From: Endotrypanum monterogeii
Taxonomy: Eukaryota; Euglenozoa; Kinetoplastea; Trypanosomatida; Trypanosomatidae
Assembly (NCBI GenBank): GCA_000333855.2
Contig: CM007344.1
Location: 376,598 to 440,597, forward strand
Length of the DNA stretch: 64,000 nucleotides
Reading direction: 5' to 3'
Part shown: in pieces, positions 39,601 to 48,863 of the stretch
Layout of the letters: each line of letters starts with the position of its first letter
Numbering within the stretch: position 1 is the first letter of the stretch
Position numbers and translations under genes: made by a program
The notes under the pieces: model-generated
Database searches by the model: none
What the model saw: the letters and a program-made list of their open reading frames with translations, nothing else
Told to the model about the DNA's origin: nothing

Positions 39601-42231
39601 GTAGATACTTGGGCCCTCGATGATCCCTGCACCTTCAGCGATGCTGAGCAGGCAAGAATTATGAGTGAGTCTCGCAGCGATGGTCGCGCTGGCATCGTAT
39701 TGCCATCCATCCTCGACGACGTGGAGGATATAGTGGGCAATATGGAGGAAGGGGAAACCGCGACAGTCAGTGGAAGTTCTAATGGAGGGCGAGTGTCTGC
39801 TGCGGGTGTGGCGTCCTCGCCGACGCAGGATAGCAACGGGGTGTTGCTCTACGACATATTGCGTAGCTCCAAGAAGCAGACGGTAAACAGCCTTAACTAC
39901 GCCCACGTCGCCAATGCACAACAGCCGTCGCATCAGCCACGGGTAGCTGCAGCTCCTGCCGGCTCCCTCGCGGAAGGGGCAACCCTTCTTCAGGGCCCTA
40001 GCGGACCCAAGTCGCGGTCTCCGCCGCTGCCTTCCTCGACTCACCGCATCTCACCCGCCACAGAGACGGCAGTTGTCTGTACACATGCTCCGGCAACACC
40101 CTTAGGGAACAGAGAATCCAGTGCCAACAGGGGCCTTGTACGCTGTCCAGGCTCGTGTGTGAGCAGAGCACCGGGTCCAGAGATGTTTCTACGGCCTCCA
40201 CCGCCTTTGTGTGTTTCACAGCACACCATCGTCGAGCTGGTACGCGACACACAGCCGTCTTCGTGGAACCGCTCTTTCACGAACTCAGGCATCATCGCAG
40301 CCCTTTCCTCTACTGCTGGATTTCCCATGTCCGACACGAAAGAAAACACGTGTGGCGGTGACACCAGCAGCGTTCTCCTACCTAATCCGTACGTGCGCCC
40401 CATACCGAACACTCTCGTGCATGTGTACCCGGTGTCCCTCCTACGTCATATGGGTCTTCTGCACCCCCTCGACACTACCCCAGATGTGCACCCAGACACC
40501 GGGGTACCTCTGCTGATCTCTGCGGAGGAAGCATTCCGATTCTGGACTGCAGGGGTGTCCGGCGCTGGAAGCTCCAGCAACCTTACTGTTGCGCCCATGG
40601 CAATATCCGACGCATCTATGCCCAGCTTCTCGTCGGTGTCGCCTGCCTTCGCCCCAAAAGGGCTCGACGCGGTTGTACACGTGCCGCAGTACACGTCGAA
40701 CCTATCATCGGCTTCTTCCTTTAACTCGAGTGTCCTGCGCCACGAGCGGCGCGTGACAGCAGTCACGTCGGCGGTGCAAATGTTGCAGTCCCGTGACCCC
40801 GCAAGGACCTCAACTGTGGAGCCTGGGGAGACGCATACGTCCTTGGGTATGGGCGCCGATGACATGGTAACCGAGTCCCCAGTCTTTCTGACAGAAGGAG
40901 CAATAGAGGGGACTCGCACGCGGTCATTCAATGAGGTGGGCAGCGGCTCTGCGAACTCTTGCTCGCCCTTCTCGGCTGCATCGATGCAGGTGCCGGCGAG
41001 TGCCAGCTCTCCCCGATCAACCCTGGAGGATGAGGGGCACTTTGCGGGGGCAGCGGACAGGTCACAGGAGGCTATCCTCCACCCACCTCTCGCAACGGTT
41101 TTGAGGGTCAGTCCTGATGCGACCGGGGAGAACGGGGAGGTGCCATCGCGATGGCCTGCGTTGTCCGCAAACACAAGTACGTGTCGCGCCTCTGCGAGCC
41201 ACTCGCGCCACCCGGTCATACCGACTGCTGCATCCGCCGCATCTGAAGCGATCGACAGGCGCAAAGTTACATACCTGCGTAGCGCCCTGAAAAATATTGA
41301 TGCAGATGTTCTCCGCATAAGGTCGGATCAGATGATGCTGTCGCATATAGCGAATCAGTTAGACATATCGCGGAGGCTACCGCCGGCGACTCATGAAGGC
41401 GCATCTGTTACCAGCCGGAACGGTAAAGTTTTCAGCAGTTCAACAACGAGCATCCGTAACCGTTACAACTACACTTCTCAGCTTATGCGCCTGTGGCGGC
41501 AGCGCTCTGGCGACGCTGTGGTGACGGCTGCTATGGCTGCCATCAACACATTCGGAGAAGACAAGCTCTCCAGAGCGTCAACTTCGTCTCTTGAGGGTAC
41601 GGGCACCACTACCCACGTTCGCGTTGGTATGGTTTCTCCCAATTCAGACACGTCCACTCCACGGCGATGCGAGCCAAATCTGGCTGACGATTGCTCGCCG
41701 ATCTCGGAGATGAAAACTAGTAGTAGGAAAGGACTGGAGAAGCCGATCTTATCGCCACGTCAGCATGATCTTGCACAAGGGAAATCGTCTTCGCGGCGTG
41801 GACGGCAGCATAGTCACGGAAGTCAGTCCAACCCCCTCATGGCGTACGCCTCGATGCTGCAGGCAAGTCCGTCTTCGGCATTTGGCGTCGAGCTCCTCAC
41901 TTTGACTTTGCCTAGTGAGCCGCAGACAACACCGTCTCGCCCATGGTGCCATGCTAGTGGACGCAGCAATTCATCTACTTCGGGCTTGGGATCTGCAGCG
42001 TTTCCCGGTCGGGGGCCAGAGGCCGCTGTGTCCGGTGATTCCGCGACCGCCGCGTCGTCTAAGGCGGTGCCTCGTCTCGGGACGAGGTTACCCATGGTTG
42101 CCGTGCAGCAGGAAGTGCAGCCGATCCAGGTGAGTCTGCCCTCTACTCTCCGCTCGGATGAAGGAGAGCGGATGTTTTTGCGGCGCTTTGAGGCAGTCTT
42201 CAACACCACCGCCCAAACTAGCAAGCGCTAA
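33619..42231 (+). CDS. Giant WD40-repeat-like protein, 2,870 aa
   Basis: A very large protein with scattered WD40/beta-propeller repeats, a fold used as a protein-interaction scaffold. The clearest repeat is YLVTSSKDGLLKVWD from residue 819. Others are near 1138-1208 (LLTSDHSIRIYD), 1423-1461, 1480-1520 (VLAGTRDSRVLTLD) and 1891-1909 (LVFAGGFDGDVRLFRL). Together they could form one or two propellers broken by long Ser/Gly/Thr-rich loops. A ten-alanine run (1387-1396) sits in a charged helix-like segment. The N-terminal 800 and C-terminal 900 residues are mostly low complexity, with short structured islands such as NYTSQLMRLWRQRSG. The start is the first ATG in frame; a second ATG lies nine codons later. 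I cannot assign an ortholog. Flagellar or cytoskeletal scaffolds often look like this, but that is inference. Confidence 0.8.
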   Translation: MLRSGFADNMAKSGGGAGGREAPLISDSCSQQRIAKSRAHAVHLINDNDGAFLSILPDTQGRSVSLHRQLRERYNPTQIPLSSLSCAIYLGAEDIAQLAAVFRDFSLFSNEVIDSFDSDEGGTNNIDGKGDTSATAGESATKRRGSKGEALTLRRGGKSRPGSSPTSKSGAASRLATSVDVNPIEGKVGMGLLWFVSRPPPMSLTAVPEGTSFPPASSPTGAVAAPAGAAVRTRPPTALEPSRKAQGVQIAPMTAKMGVVGRCERSESLASKVSDTALSMGWLVELLLEMVIANSADVAGIGCGGGGAVSTATAIGSSQPPLPPINPHLLPGDNNHPTPSNTNPTSSPSTCLNISPTAIYQARRRDARVDQLCHFKAELTAWAEHLAQRCDERESQMTWQQCVVQEKVLQRYHACVLQDDATRPNMASFNGPSGGLAAGNTSRSKALSFANLEPTGIQMNSKNDSGLSPCEGNKKRGSAGWGSAGAAALSTSKGASQSYSQNASISQRPAEVGGHPEVNGAVATCSFTNDGGGVGLPLSPTEALEMTCFPFTGSMSLMPPNLTEAMAELGPPAATTSMVDVHGGGTDRSLVAVKAQFAVPTLRDLLQKPAQLYDYLWTSSAAARISQADGDNDNRSQRLGVGSSNGCSITSRPTSAACGRRNRIPGVQSLVCWSDVASNLLMGLETSWLSQRQEVTYVRVPTALFEDPAAGAASKTGLPSRHIGGGSGAPTALLHSSNSCQDEDNDGNESLVSASAGGSGGGGQSGRRRSRKDGVGQDTTALHQKAVMLNSLDAVAKNALSVLHAHSADHLLAPPGQRYLVTSSKDGLLKVWDTIRGQFISTILNVGHSTVLGLSFLHGGEFLMVATSAAEITIVNFPAGGVLLKLRGCTSLATAIPKVKQSSTMYTKRYGLKPGESGRHKPVHSESGSWVGAAAASRLMECIEAECEPIAARPIVGYVAPTATFYDAERCFLFFGTLSGMIGFVDMSIALSRAALHAAASGVGSSSPLHVHSCVLAHTAYFLPEVGFGAKSSTDMPSPHTECNSANLSSPTSTQNQGRSAPLFPTLPDGASRGAGVQVGRLFFCIVGHCIISCDLDGGIVRTPFAISADTLDYVFGTPTVVTLTPKPIRFLVGSASGRRFVTVHSDRRAFLWTVGRTSIECHHQYPQEAYDIVDVCFLPVYQQVALLTSDHSIRIYDEMGSRPLASIRPPRGLSSRVEDMASVTLKYSAMDSDGCLTYLPTSRRLVCGLRGPILYELVVPASKRNNVVVPPTAGAEMLAATDVTEAKKSLGPTDTATTSTKAATREGDTNTESAPPSLESSTSGENGLYSGATVTSNSARRHAGNGASRGKSTAYASASVGFADCDIEKWEFDLNMMGAEDEEGRAAAAAAAAAAQEEARRQRQLSEALHKCEVRLQPNQTHSSAVIGLLLDTERGELHSFSTETWCVWQYETGKRLRGPLHVPRAAERELALRGRRALLTCCSWSTEGRTRVLAGTRDSRVLTLDTRVGAVVSSTEPFLKRSKGLLAGTSSGGVEDRDISAMSKSGNRAVLCSSRVCEVRRYVVANPPKPTGEEEFICMRVELPSVASSVVPSLAPSGETTGAAATATASPRAPKSAAGATPGSCSDTTITACCVVRESHLCLGTADTQLFFYRMVDNSSPLHVEVLCDVHGVPDVGRVVSLNYLGDTMRDVLLAVVDTGILFVYSYTQQRTLGRFAFPLLGSSAFADMPRAFASYGSTRDLRRQEHYITCVSLVREVAGTPQLSPLMVAAGDSAGYVHLAPLNKLLAEVSSATPRDEGMGGAARAPRTRELRLWASFRASRVGVSSLELLLLDSNSKLPDSSHGGGAQALPPVEVGPTDKGGSLGASLRSVTPVSPSSAVSLSEPHLLVFAGGFDGDVRLFRLFPCALPHSEFLSAFSHANSAPNTVWPLLHPQSTPSNAGSLRLSYTAAMLPGTAGCQSFLRPVEGGGASLSSFALGAMRYEVTTVGLYGVDTWALDDPCTFSDAEQARIMSESRSDGRAGIVLPSILDDVEDIVGNMEEGETATVSGSSNGGRVSAAGVASSPTQDSNGVLLYDILRSSKKQTVNSLNYAHVANAQQPSHQPRVAAAPAGSLAEGATLLQGPSGPKSRSPPLPSSTHRISPATETAVVCTHAPATPLGNRESSANRGLVRCPGSCVSRAPGPEMFLRPPPPLCVSQHTIVELVRDTQPSSWNRSFTNSGIIAALSSTAGFPMSDTKENTCGGDTSSVLLPNPYVRPIPNTLVHVYPVSLLRHMGLLHPLDTTPDVHPDTGVPLLISAEEAFRFWTAGVSGAGSSSNLTVAPMAISDASMPSFSSVSPAFAPKGLDAVVHVPQYTSNLSSASSFNSSVLRHERRVTAVTSAVQMLQSRDPARTSTVEPGETHTSLGMGADDMVTESPVFLTEGAIEGTRTRSFNEVGSGSANSCSPFSAASMQVPASASSPRSTLEDEGHFAGAADRSQEAILHPPLATVLRVSPDATGENGEVPSRWPALSANTSTCRASASHSRHPVIPTAASAASEAIDRRKVTYLRSALKNIDADVLRIRSDQMMLSHIANQLDISRRLPPATHEGASVTSRNGKVFSSSTTSIRNRYNYTSQLMRLWRQRSGDAVVTAAMAAINTFGEDKLSRASTSSLEGTGTTTHVRVGMVSPNSDTSTPRRCEPNLADDCSPISEMKTSSRKGLEKPILSPRQHDLAQGKSSSRRGRQHSHGSQSNPLMAYASMLQASPSSAFGVELLTLTLPSEPQTTPSRPWCHASGRSNSSTSGLGSAAFPGRGPEAAVSGDSATAASSKAVPRLGTRLPMVAVQQEVQPIQVSLPSTLRSDEGERMFLRRFEAVFNTTAQTSKR

Positions 42232-43791
42232 TACCACTACAGACGACTCCGTTCTGGTCTACATGGCTCCATCTTTTCTCCTCCTGTCGGTCCTTGTCCC
42301 GTTCATGCAGGCATTACTCAATATGTATGTGACGCGGAGTGATGGTTCGAACACATCCAAACGAAAAAAAAAAGATGCTGACCGCCGTTTTTTTTTTCCC
42401 CTCTGAGCTGCGGACATTTTCCCCCCTCACCCGTCTTCTCCCCGCTATTTCATTTGATGTTTTTTTTTTCGCTTTCCCAACTCCTCCCCCCCTTCCTCCT
42501 TCATCGCCTCATACGGAGCTTTCCATTCGTTTTGCCCGAAAAAAAAATGAGGTATCTGTGCGTGTGTGTGTGTGTGTGTGTGTGGTTTGCTTCATTCGTC
42601 CCTTTTTCTTCGGATGTGTTTTCCATTCTGTTTCTGATATTCTGTATCCCACAGTCGTACACGCACTCGTTCTTTGTTTCTCAAGTGCATGTCTGGGCTG
42701 TTCATTACTGCGCCACAGGGAGAGGGGGAGAGGGCAGGGAAGGAAGGAGTGGGTGGAGGGAGGCCGGTGTGCTTCGCGAGGGGTTGGATATCTCAACTGT
42801 ATATGTAGCTGTGCTCACTCTTTTTGCGCCCCTCTTTCTACAATCAAGAGAATTTCTCTGTAACGGGCCTCCTCTTCTTCCTGCTACCCGCCCTGCCCTG
42901 TCTCATTTTCTTCATGGATTTCTTCCCCCCGTGGCACACATACGCGCACATCGTCGAGGCACGCAGCACCCTCCGTTGCATATCTTTCTCTAAGGCGACG
43001 AGGGGGGGGGAGGGGGTGCTACCCCTCCCCCTTTTTTTTTCTTTCATGTCGCCATCTCACAAACGGGCTCCTCTATTTACATCGCTCTCTCTGTTTGTGT
43101 CGAATGTACAATACAAGAAAAAGGACGAGTTCCTTCTTTTCCCTTTCTTCCCCCCCTCTCCTCGTCCTTTATATGTGGTCGTGTGTGCTTCTACCGATGT
43201 ACTCCATGGGAGCAACCTCGATCACCCCCGCTTCGATATCACACGCAAAAACAAAATAAAAGAGGAGGCAAAGAGGGGGTACCAACACGACTCTCTCGGA
43301 ACAGGGGTTTCTCTCCCCCCCTTCATCCTCTGTTTCATTACAGGGCTCCTATGCCCCGTGTCTCATGGTTTCACGCAGCACAGCTCGATGATTAGTGGAG
43401 CTGTCGTGCGAGACTTTCCGTAGCACATGGGACCCCCCCCCTTTTTTTTTTCGTGTTACCCTGCACACATGTGAATGTATTGCTGCTCATTACATGGGAG
43501 CAGAACTATTCTGGAATTTCATACCCACGTTTCTTTCTCCCCTCTGCCTTGCAAGCTCGTCTACTATATCTTCTATACATATAAGCTCATCATCAGTGTC
43601 CTCACGCCCCCCTCCCCCTCTCCCGTCAATCACTGGTTCCCCATTTCTGGTACCCAATCTCTGCGGTTAGCTAGCAAGGCCCCAAGTGACATCACAGTGC
43701 AAAGTGAGGGAGGAGGAGGAGGGTGAGGTTGTCAACGTGGACACTGCCTTGCCTACACGCCATTAGATTTTTTTTTTTTTACGGATACACC
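42232..43791 (+). other. Intergenic region before the START gene
   Basis: No gene supported; open frames here are translations of pyrimidine-rich DNA. A GT tract lies at about 42562-42584, and C/T-rich blocks occur at 42400-42520, 43010-43045 and 43430-43455. A candidate splice acceptor AG is at 43669-43670, after a pyrimidine-rich stretch; there is no ATG between it and the START start codon. Confidence 0.65.
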
Positions 43792-45651
43792 ATGACATAC
43801 CTTCTTCACCCTTCATCCTCATATGTCGCCTCGCCTTCTCGGGGGGGCGGCGACGTTGCCGGGGGGCGTGGTGGTGGCCCCCTCAGCGTTCTCCTGCACG
43901 GTGTGCGGTCTATTCTCCACGGAGAGCCTTCTCATGTGGCACGTGCAAGCAACAGCTCGGTCGATGGAGGCACTGGTGGTGCCCAGTGCTTTCAGGGCTG
44001 CCGCAAGGGTCAGCTCCCCGCGAGGTGTAGCAACGCGGGGGCATCGCAGTTGACCAGAGCCTCAGGTACCGCCGGGCACGGTGATATCTCTGTCCCTTCT
44101 TCTGGTGCCACATCTTCCTGGCCTACTTCAGCATCCGTTGTGCACCCTACGAGCAGTAAGACTCGTGCGTATTTCGGCGGGAGTGGTGCCAGGATCGGTA
44201 ACACCACTGCAACCGATGCTATCCTCTACGAGCACGCTGTGCAGTACTCGGATTTGGAGGAAGTGCTTCGGTGCCCTCTACCGCCGGTGCCGGGCTGCCC
44301 AACGCCATGCGCCTTCGGCAAGTGCTCGGCAGATATGAATGGCAACGGCGGCGTTTTCACTGCCGAGACGGTGTCACTGCCGCCTTTGTCGTCGTCATCA
44401 TCTTCACCGCCACCGCCGCTAAAGTTTCGTTGTATCGCTGCCGACCCAGAGACCGGCATATCCCTGTATAGCACCCCTGTCGAGGACTGCCCGATGCATC
44501 TCATGCGTGCCTACGCTGTGCTACCGTGTGCACCCAGGGATGTGCTGCAGTACATGGATAACACTCTCCGCCCTAAGTGGGATTCGCACCTGCGTCGTGG
44601 GGCGCTGCTCCGAGAGCTGACACCGCCCGCGCAGACGAAGGGATTGGAGAGTCCGTATCTTCTTTCGAGCTTCATCACTTCGGGGGCAACCCTGGCGCAA
44701 CAGAGCCCAACTAGCTTATCGGCGCAAAGCCAAGTCAGGCCCCGCCAACTTCCATCGTCCGCTGTCGGGTCCACTGATAGCGTTGGTGGTGAGTGTGGGA
44801 GAGCAGCGGTGTCTGACCCCACATTAGCCGCTGCTTCCTCGCCCTCAGCCTTTCGGTATCTGCCTGGCCAGCGCCGTGTTGCGATCCACTATCTCGAGAC
44901 ACGGACCCCTGTTCCACTCGTGCAAGATCGCGACTTTGAGATTGTTGCAGCAGAGGAGGTGCAGTGTGATGGCGCGGCGTACATGAAGGCCTTCTCTACC
45001 CCACTGGGCTATCACACACCGCTGGACCCGCATCAGTCACGTTACGTGCGCGCTGTGGTGCTCTTCTCTGGCATGGTTGCCCGTCCCATCGATCCTGCCT
45101 CTCTGGGGGAGGTGCTGCCACCGGTGCTGATGCGGCACTATCAATCAGAATCGAAGCATCGTACCACGCCAGGAGATGATGTAAAGAAGAAACGACTGCG
45201 CGCGTCCCCCACAGTGTCTGCTGATGCAGCAGCTGACACCGCGCCTCGCCAGTATTGTGTCATGGAATACGTTGGTCTTGTGCACCCCATGGGTCTGCTG
45301 CCTGCAGTGCTGGTTAACATGGTCATCTCAGCTCAGCTGAATGCGATACGCAGGATGCAACGGTTTATAATGCAGAACCCACTTTCGTCTCTCCGGCCAA
45401 CGTCTGTTGAGCCTGCTCCGGCGAAGAGAATGACTTGTCAGCCGCTTAAGGAGTTGTCAGGGACACTGCAGTCGCCGGTCGACTCGTCGCGGAAAAGTCA
45501 ACAGGGAGACATGTCCCTGGACACTGTTGCAGTGAAGAGGGGCCCAGGCACGAGGGCAGGTGCTGCCAACCCACCACTAACCACCCTTGCCGCATCTCAT
45601 GTATACCTTTGGTGGCGGCGACAGAGACATCGTTTTTTATCGCATTTGTGA
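43792..45651 (+). CDS. START-domain lipid-binding protein
   Basis: A 619-aa protein with a START (StAR-related lipid transfer) domain, a hydrophobic-pocket fold that carries sterols, phospholipids or ceramide between membranes. The domain spans roughly residues 215-530: an early strand with YSTPVEDCP, a helix APRDVLQYMDN followed by KWDSHL, a strand RVAIHYLETRTP with PLVQDRDFE, the strand AVVLFSGMVARPI, then the hallmark EYVGLVHPMGLLPAVLVN and the C-terminal lid helix SAQLNAIRRMQRFI. A Ser/Gly-rich insertion (about residues 300-360) separates the first helix from the core. The N-terminal 200 residues are Gly/Ser-rich and probably disordered. No signal peptide is convincing. The start is the first ATG; the upstream frame back to 43723 begins with GTG and reads through poly-T. 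The lipid ligand is unknown. Confidence 0.88.
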   Translation: MTYLLHPSSSYVASPSRGGGDVAGGRGGGPLSVLLHGVRSILHGEPSHVARASNSSVDGGTGGAQCFQGCRKGQLPARCSNAGASQLTRASGTAGHGDISVPSSGATSSWPTSASVVHPTSSKTRAYFGGSGARIGNTTATDAILYEHAVQYSDLEEVLRCPLPPVPGCPTPCAFGKCSADMNGNGGVFTAETVSLPPLSSSSSSPPPPLKFRCIAADPETGISLYSTPVEDCPMHLMRAYAVLPCAPRDVLQYMDNTLRPKWDSHLRRGALLRELTPPAQTKGLESPYLLSSFITSGATLAQQSPTSLSAQSQVRPRQLPSSAVGSTDSVGGECGRAAVSDPTLAAASSPSAFRYLPGQRRVAIHYLETRTPVPLVQDRDFEIVAAEEVQCDGAAYMKAFSTPLGYHTPLDPHQSRYVRAVVLFSGMVARPIDPASLGEVLPPVLMRHYQSESKHRTTPGDDVKKKRLRASPTVSADAAADTAPRQYCVMEYVGLVHPMGLLPAVLVNMVISAQLNAIRRMQRFIMQNPLSSLRPTSVEPAPAKRMTCQPLKELSGTLQSPVDSSRKSQQGDMSLDTVAVKRGPGTRAGAANPPLTTLAASHVYLWWRRQRHRFLSHL

Positions 45652-45998
45652 CTCGAGCGCGCACACACACAGAAAGAAAATATAACCAATAGAGGGGAGA
45701 CTGCATCTCAACCGGTTCTCCATCCTCATTTCACAGCACCTCCCATGTATTGCGTACATGCCGACCTACGTGCTCGTGCGCGTGGGCCGCATGCCCCCCC
45801 CCCTTCCTCCAGAATATGTGCTCATCTAAACATTGAAAACTGTGCTGCGGTCTGTCTTCCCTCTCTGTTGTTTTCATAAAGAGAATTTGATTCTTGTTCC
45901 TCCTCCTTCTTCTCTCTCCCCTCCCCCCCCCCACCCCACACACACACGCGGACACACGCAGCATCTCTCTCAACAAGTGCACTGGCCTCTGTGCATCG
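45652..45998 (+). other. Short intergenic region between START and PWP1 genes
   Basis: No gene. It contains a short CA run just after the stop (about 45661-45671), a C/T-rich tract (about 45897-45932), a CA stretch and a candidate acceptor AG at 45960-45961. Confidence 0.7.
45960..45961 (+). promoter_or_regulatory. Candidate trans-splice acceptor AG for PWP1
   Basis: The first AG after the long C/T tract at about 45897-45932. It would give a 37-base 5' UTR, typical for trypanosomatids. Confidence 0.5.
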
Positions 45999-47342
45999 AT
46001 GTTGACCACATTTTGCTGGGTGCCAAAGGGGGCCATGAAGGCCACCCCGATCTTGTCCACAGACACTGCTTCGCAAGCGCGCTTGAAGTTACGCCATCAG
46101 CACCCCGATTACGTGGAAGATGAGGAGCATCAGCAGCGCTCGAACAAGACTCGGGCCGCCAGTGAAGAGGCAGAGAACTACAACGGGAACGCTGATGACG
46201 ACGACAACGAAGACGAGCTGAATGGAGATGTTGATGACACGCTGCGCACATTTGCAGGGGGCGGTCCTGGCACTGTTCTCGAGGAGGTCGAGTCCGATGA
46301 TGATGAGGAGCTGGAGGACACGATCTTCAAGCCTACCGATCTCATTTTCACGGTGGCGTGCGCGGATGCACAGACTCCTCGGCTGGAGCTCTATGTCTAC
46401 GATGAGCCCGAGGACAATATGTACGTGCATCACGACATGGAGATCTCCGCTTTCCCTCTCTGCAGCTCGTGGCTGACGGACGGGACAATGTCCATGCTGG
46501 CTGTCGGGACCATGCTGCCCTTCATCGAGGTCTGGGCATTGGATGTAATGGACTCGGTGGAGCCGGCCATTATTTTAGGGGGGTGTGAGCGGCACTCGCA
46601 CAACTACTCGAAAAAAATGCTAAAGCAGAACCTGAAAGGTGACTCGCACACAGATGCGGTGCTTTCGGTGAAGTGGAACACTGTCGCGCAGAACATCTTT
46701 GCCTCCGGCAGTGCCGACCGCAGCATCAAGCTGTGGGACCTGAACCAGGGCGGCGTTTGCCTTGGTACGTACAGCGAGCCCGATAAAGTGCAGTCCCTCG
46801 ACTGGCACGCAACGGAGGCGAACTTGTTGCTCTCCGGCGGCTTCGATGCGAGCATGGTGCTTCGCGACTGCCGTCAGCCAAACCAGACGGCGCAACGATA
46901 CGAACTGTCAGACGTCATTGAACATGTCGAGTTTGTTCCCACGGCTGGCGCGGCCTCTGCAACAGCCCCTGTTGTGATGGCATCGACAAGTGGGGGCCAC
47001 TGGGCCGCGTTCGACACACGCATGTCGCGTAGCAACGTGGACCAAACTCCTGCTACTCCTTTATGGCAGCTGCAGCCGCATACTGCAGACACGACGTTCA
47101 GTTGCTCTCGGCAGGTGCCAGGTCTTTTTGTGACAGGCGGCAAGGATGGCGAGATTGCGCTATGGGATGGACGGGACACGAGTGCCCCACCCAATATGAT
47201 TGTCTCGCGTAGCTACAAGACGGGCTCTGTATTGTCTCTCTCGTTTCACCCTAACTCGCCTCACATTGTGGGTGCTGGTGGTGCTTCCGGCGCACCTCTG
47301 GTTTACACCATTACCTCCGATATTCATGACATCTTTCGGTAA
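45999..47342 (+). CDS. PWP1: PWP1, WD40 ribosome-biogenesis factor
   Basis: A 447-aa ortholog of periodic tryptophan protein 1, a nucleolar WD40 protein needed for large-subunit rRNA processing in yeast. The N-terminus contains the WVPKG motif that matches the WVPRG start of known PWP1 proteins, which fixes the start at the ATG at 45999 rather than further upstream. An acidic segment rich in Glu and Asp (about residues 60-120) follows, then the propeller. Clear repeats are SVKWNTVAQNIFASGSADRS followed by IKLWDL, SLDWHATEANLLLSGGFDAS, GLFVTGGKDGEIALWD and SLSFHPNSPHIVGAGGASGA. Length and layout fit the family. The gene is complete. Confidence 0.9.
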   Translation: MLTTFCWVPKGAMKATPILSTDTASQARLKLRHQHPDYVEDEEHQQRSNKTRAASEEAENYNGNADDDDNEDELNGDVDDTLRTFAGGGPGTVLEEVESDDDEELEDTIFKPTDLIFTVACADAQTPRLELYVYDEPEDNMYVHHDMEISAFPLCSSWLTDGTMSMLAVGTMLPFIEVWALDVMDSVEPAIILGGCERHSHNYSKKMLKQNLKGDSHTDAVLSVKWNTVAQNIFASGSADRSIKLWDLNQGGVCLGTYSEPDKVQSLDWHATEANLLLSGGFDASMVLRDCRQPNQTAQRYELSDVIEHVEFVPTAGAASATAPVVMASTSGGHWAAFDTRMSRSNVDQTPATPLWQLQPHTADTTFSCSRQVPGLFVTGGKDGEIALWDGRDTSAPPNMIVSRSYKTGSVLSLSFHPNSPHIVGAGGASGAPLVYTITSDIHDIFR

Positions 47343-48863
47343 GGCAGGGGCTCGTCCCTGGCACTCGTCGACAGGCTGCCTGAGGACGGCATCGGCTCAA
47401 GCCCTGACAACACACATTAAGCAATCACCGCATCACGTTTAAGCTACCACTGACTGGGGATTGGGCCTCTCTCTTTCTTTCTCTCTCTCTCCCTCTGTGT
47501 GTGTGTGTGGTGGTGAGGGGCACGCCGCTTCCCTCCCGCTTCGCCTTGTGAAGTGCTTTCAAGCTGAGTGACGTACAACTTCCTTGGGCTCTTCTTATGT
47601 TCGCGTTATCGCTCGTCTCGACACTCTCATTGTGCTACCACAGACACCTGCTACAGACCCCCCAACGCATATTTGTACTACTGCTTGAGGTGAATACGAC
47701 TTGTAGACACACAGTGCGCATCTGACGTCCGCTATTATTCGTATTATTTCAAAGGGATCTGACCTAGGTTTGTGCGTGTGATCTCATGCTCGCGGAATAA
47801 AAAGATTCGCTTTGATGCACTCACTCGAACGCTTTTTTTTTTCCTCCCGGTGTGCACATGCGAGGGTCGTTCTTCCTGACACCTCTTTATTTCGATGTCA
47901 TGACTAGTCTGTGAGGTCGAGGTAATACTGTTTTCTTTTTCTGAAGGTGCTGAGTGCCTGTGTGTGGTGCATACGCAGAGGTTATGGTGGTGCAACAGAG
48001 TTGTGGAGGTTCATGAAACAGTCCCAAGGCCACGACAATACCTGTACGTGTGACGACGAGGTCGTGTCGTAGTACACCGATTTGCATGACGACAAGAGTT
48101 CTTAATCGTTAAAGATGACGAAGATAAAGCGGGTCCCCCCCTCTCCCTTTAACAAGAATAAAAAATACCTCCCCCCCCCCGCCACTACACACAACACACA
48201 CACACACACACACACAGTCATGATGGAGGAAGCCATTCCGTGTAGCAACTTGATTTTTATGTCCTTGAATCGGTTGGTGTGGTTGTGAGGTGGGATATTG
48301 CAGTGTAAGTGGAGGTGGGTTCGGGGAGGGCGAGGCGGTCAGTCATCACAGCCTCACATAATTTTTTTTTGATGACGCTCGTCCCTGCAGGTTCTGTTTC
48401 GTCTCGTCTGACGTCGAGGAGAGGGTAATGAAGAAAGGTACATCTGCATAGCTACACAACTTGTGCTAGCGTGCGTGCGTTGGTGCCTCGCTCCCTTACT
48501 TCCCCCCCTTCCCACCCCGGGCGAGGGAGGCAGACACGAACCTGCGTTACAAATACAAATTGAGTCTTTGTTACCTCTCTTCCGGAATCCTAAGCAATCT
48601 TTGCAATGGAACTCCCCACCTTTATTTTACCACTGTACTACTCCCGCATTCATCCCCGCCCTTCCTCCTGGTCGTCGTCGTCGTCGTCTCTCTCACACAC
48701 GCGCCGCTGCGCACATAATACCGCTCGCACCCACGCAACTTCTATTTTTGTCGACACTCCCCCCCCCCTCCCACTCCTGTGTGCAGCTCATCTCGTCTCT
48801 GCACAAGTTTTATTCACTCTTATTTTCTTCATTCCCCTCCCAACTTACTTTTCATTACATAAA
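47343..48863 (+). other. Intergenic region before the first TCTP gene
   Basis: No gene supported. A (GT)6 run sits at about 47497-47508, there are poly-T and poly-C runs near 47830 and 48170, and a CA tract lies at about 48194-48216. From 48600 onward the sequence is the 5' flank duplicated at the second TCTP gene. Confidence 0.7.
48785..48786 (+). promoter_or_regulatory. Candidate trans-splice acceptor AG for TCTP copy 1
   Basis: The first AG after the C/T tract around 48757-48778. It predicts a 77-base 5' UTR and lies inside the duplicated unit, so both copies share it. Confidence 0.5.

Noticed and set aside
42339..42993. Open frames in the intergenic region after the WD40 gene
   Set aside because: They translate pyrimidine-rich and GT-repeat DNA into Phe/Leu/Cys/Val runs.
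43723..43791. N-terminal extension of the START gene
   Set aside because: It begins with GTG, reads through a poly-T tract, and has no ATG before 43792.
45894..45998. N-terminal extension of PWP1
   Set aside because: It translates the polypyrimidine and CA tract upstream of the likely splice acceptor; the PWP1-like N-terminus begins at 45999.
48606..48863. Upstream extension of the TCTP frame (and the same at 50608-50865)
   Set aside because: It lies upstream of the predicted splice acceptor, is not TCTP-like, and the family start MKIF is at 48864 and 50866.
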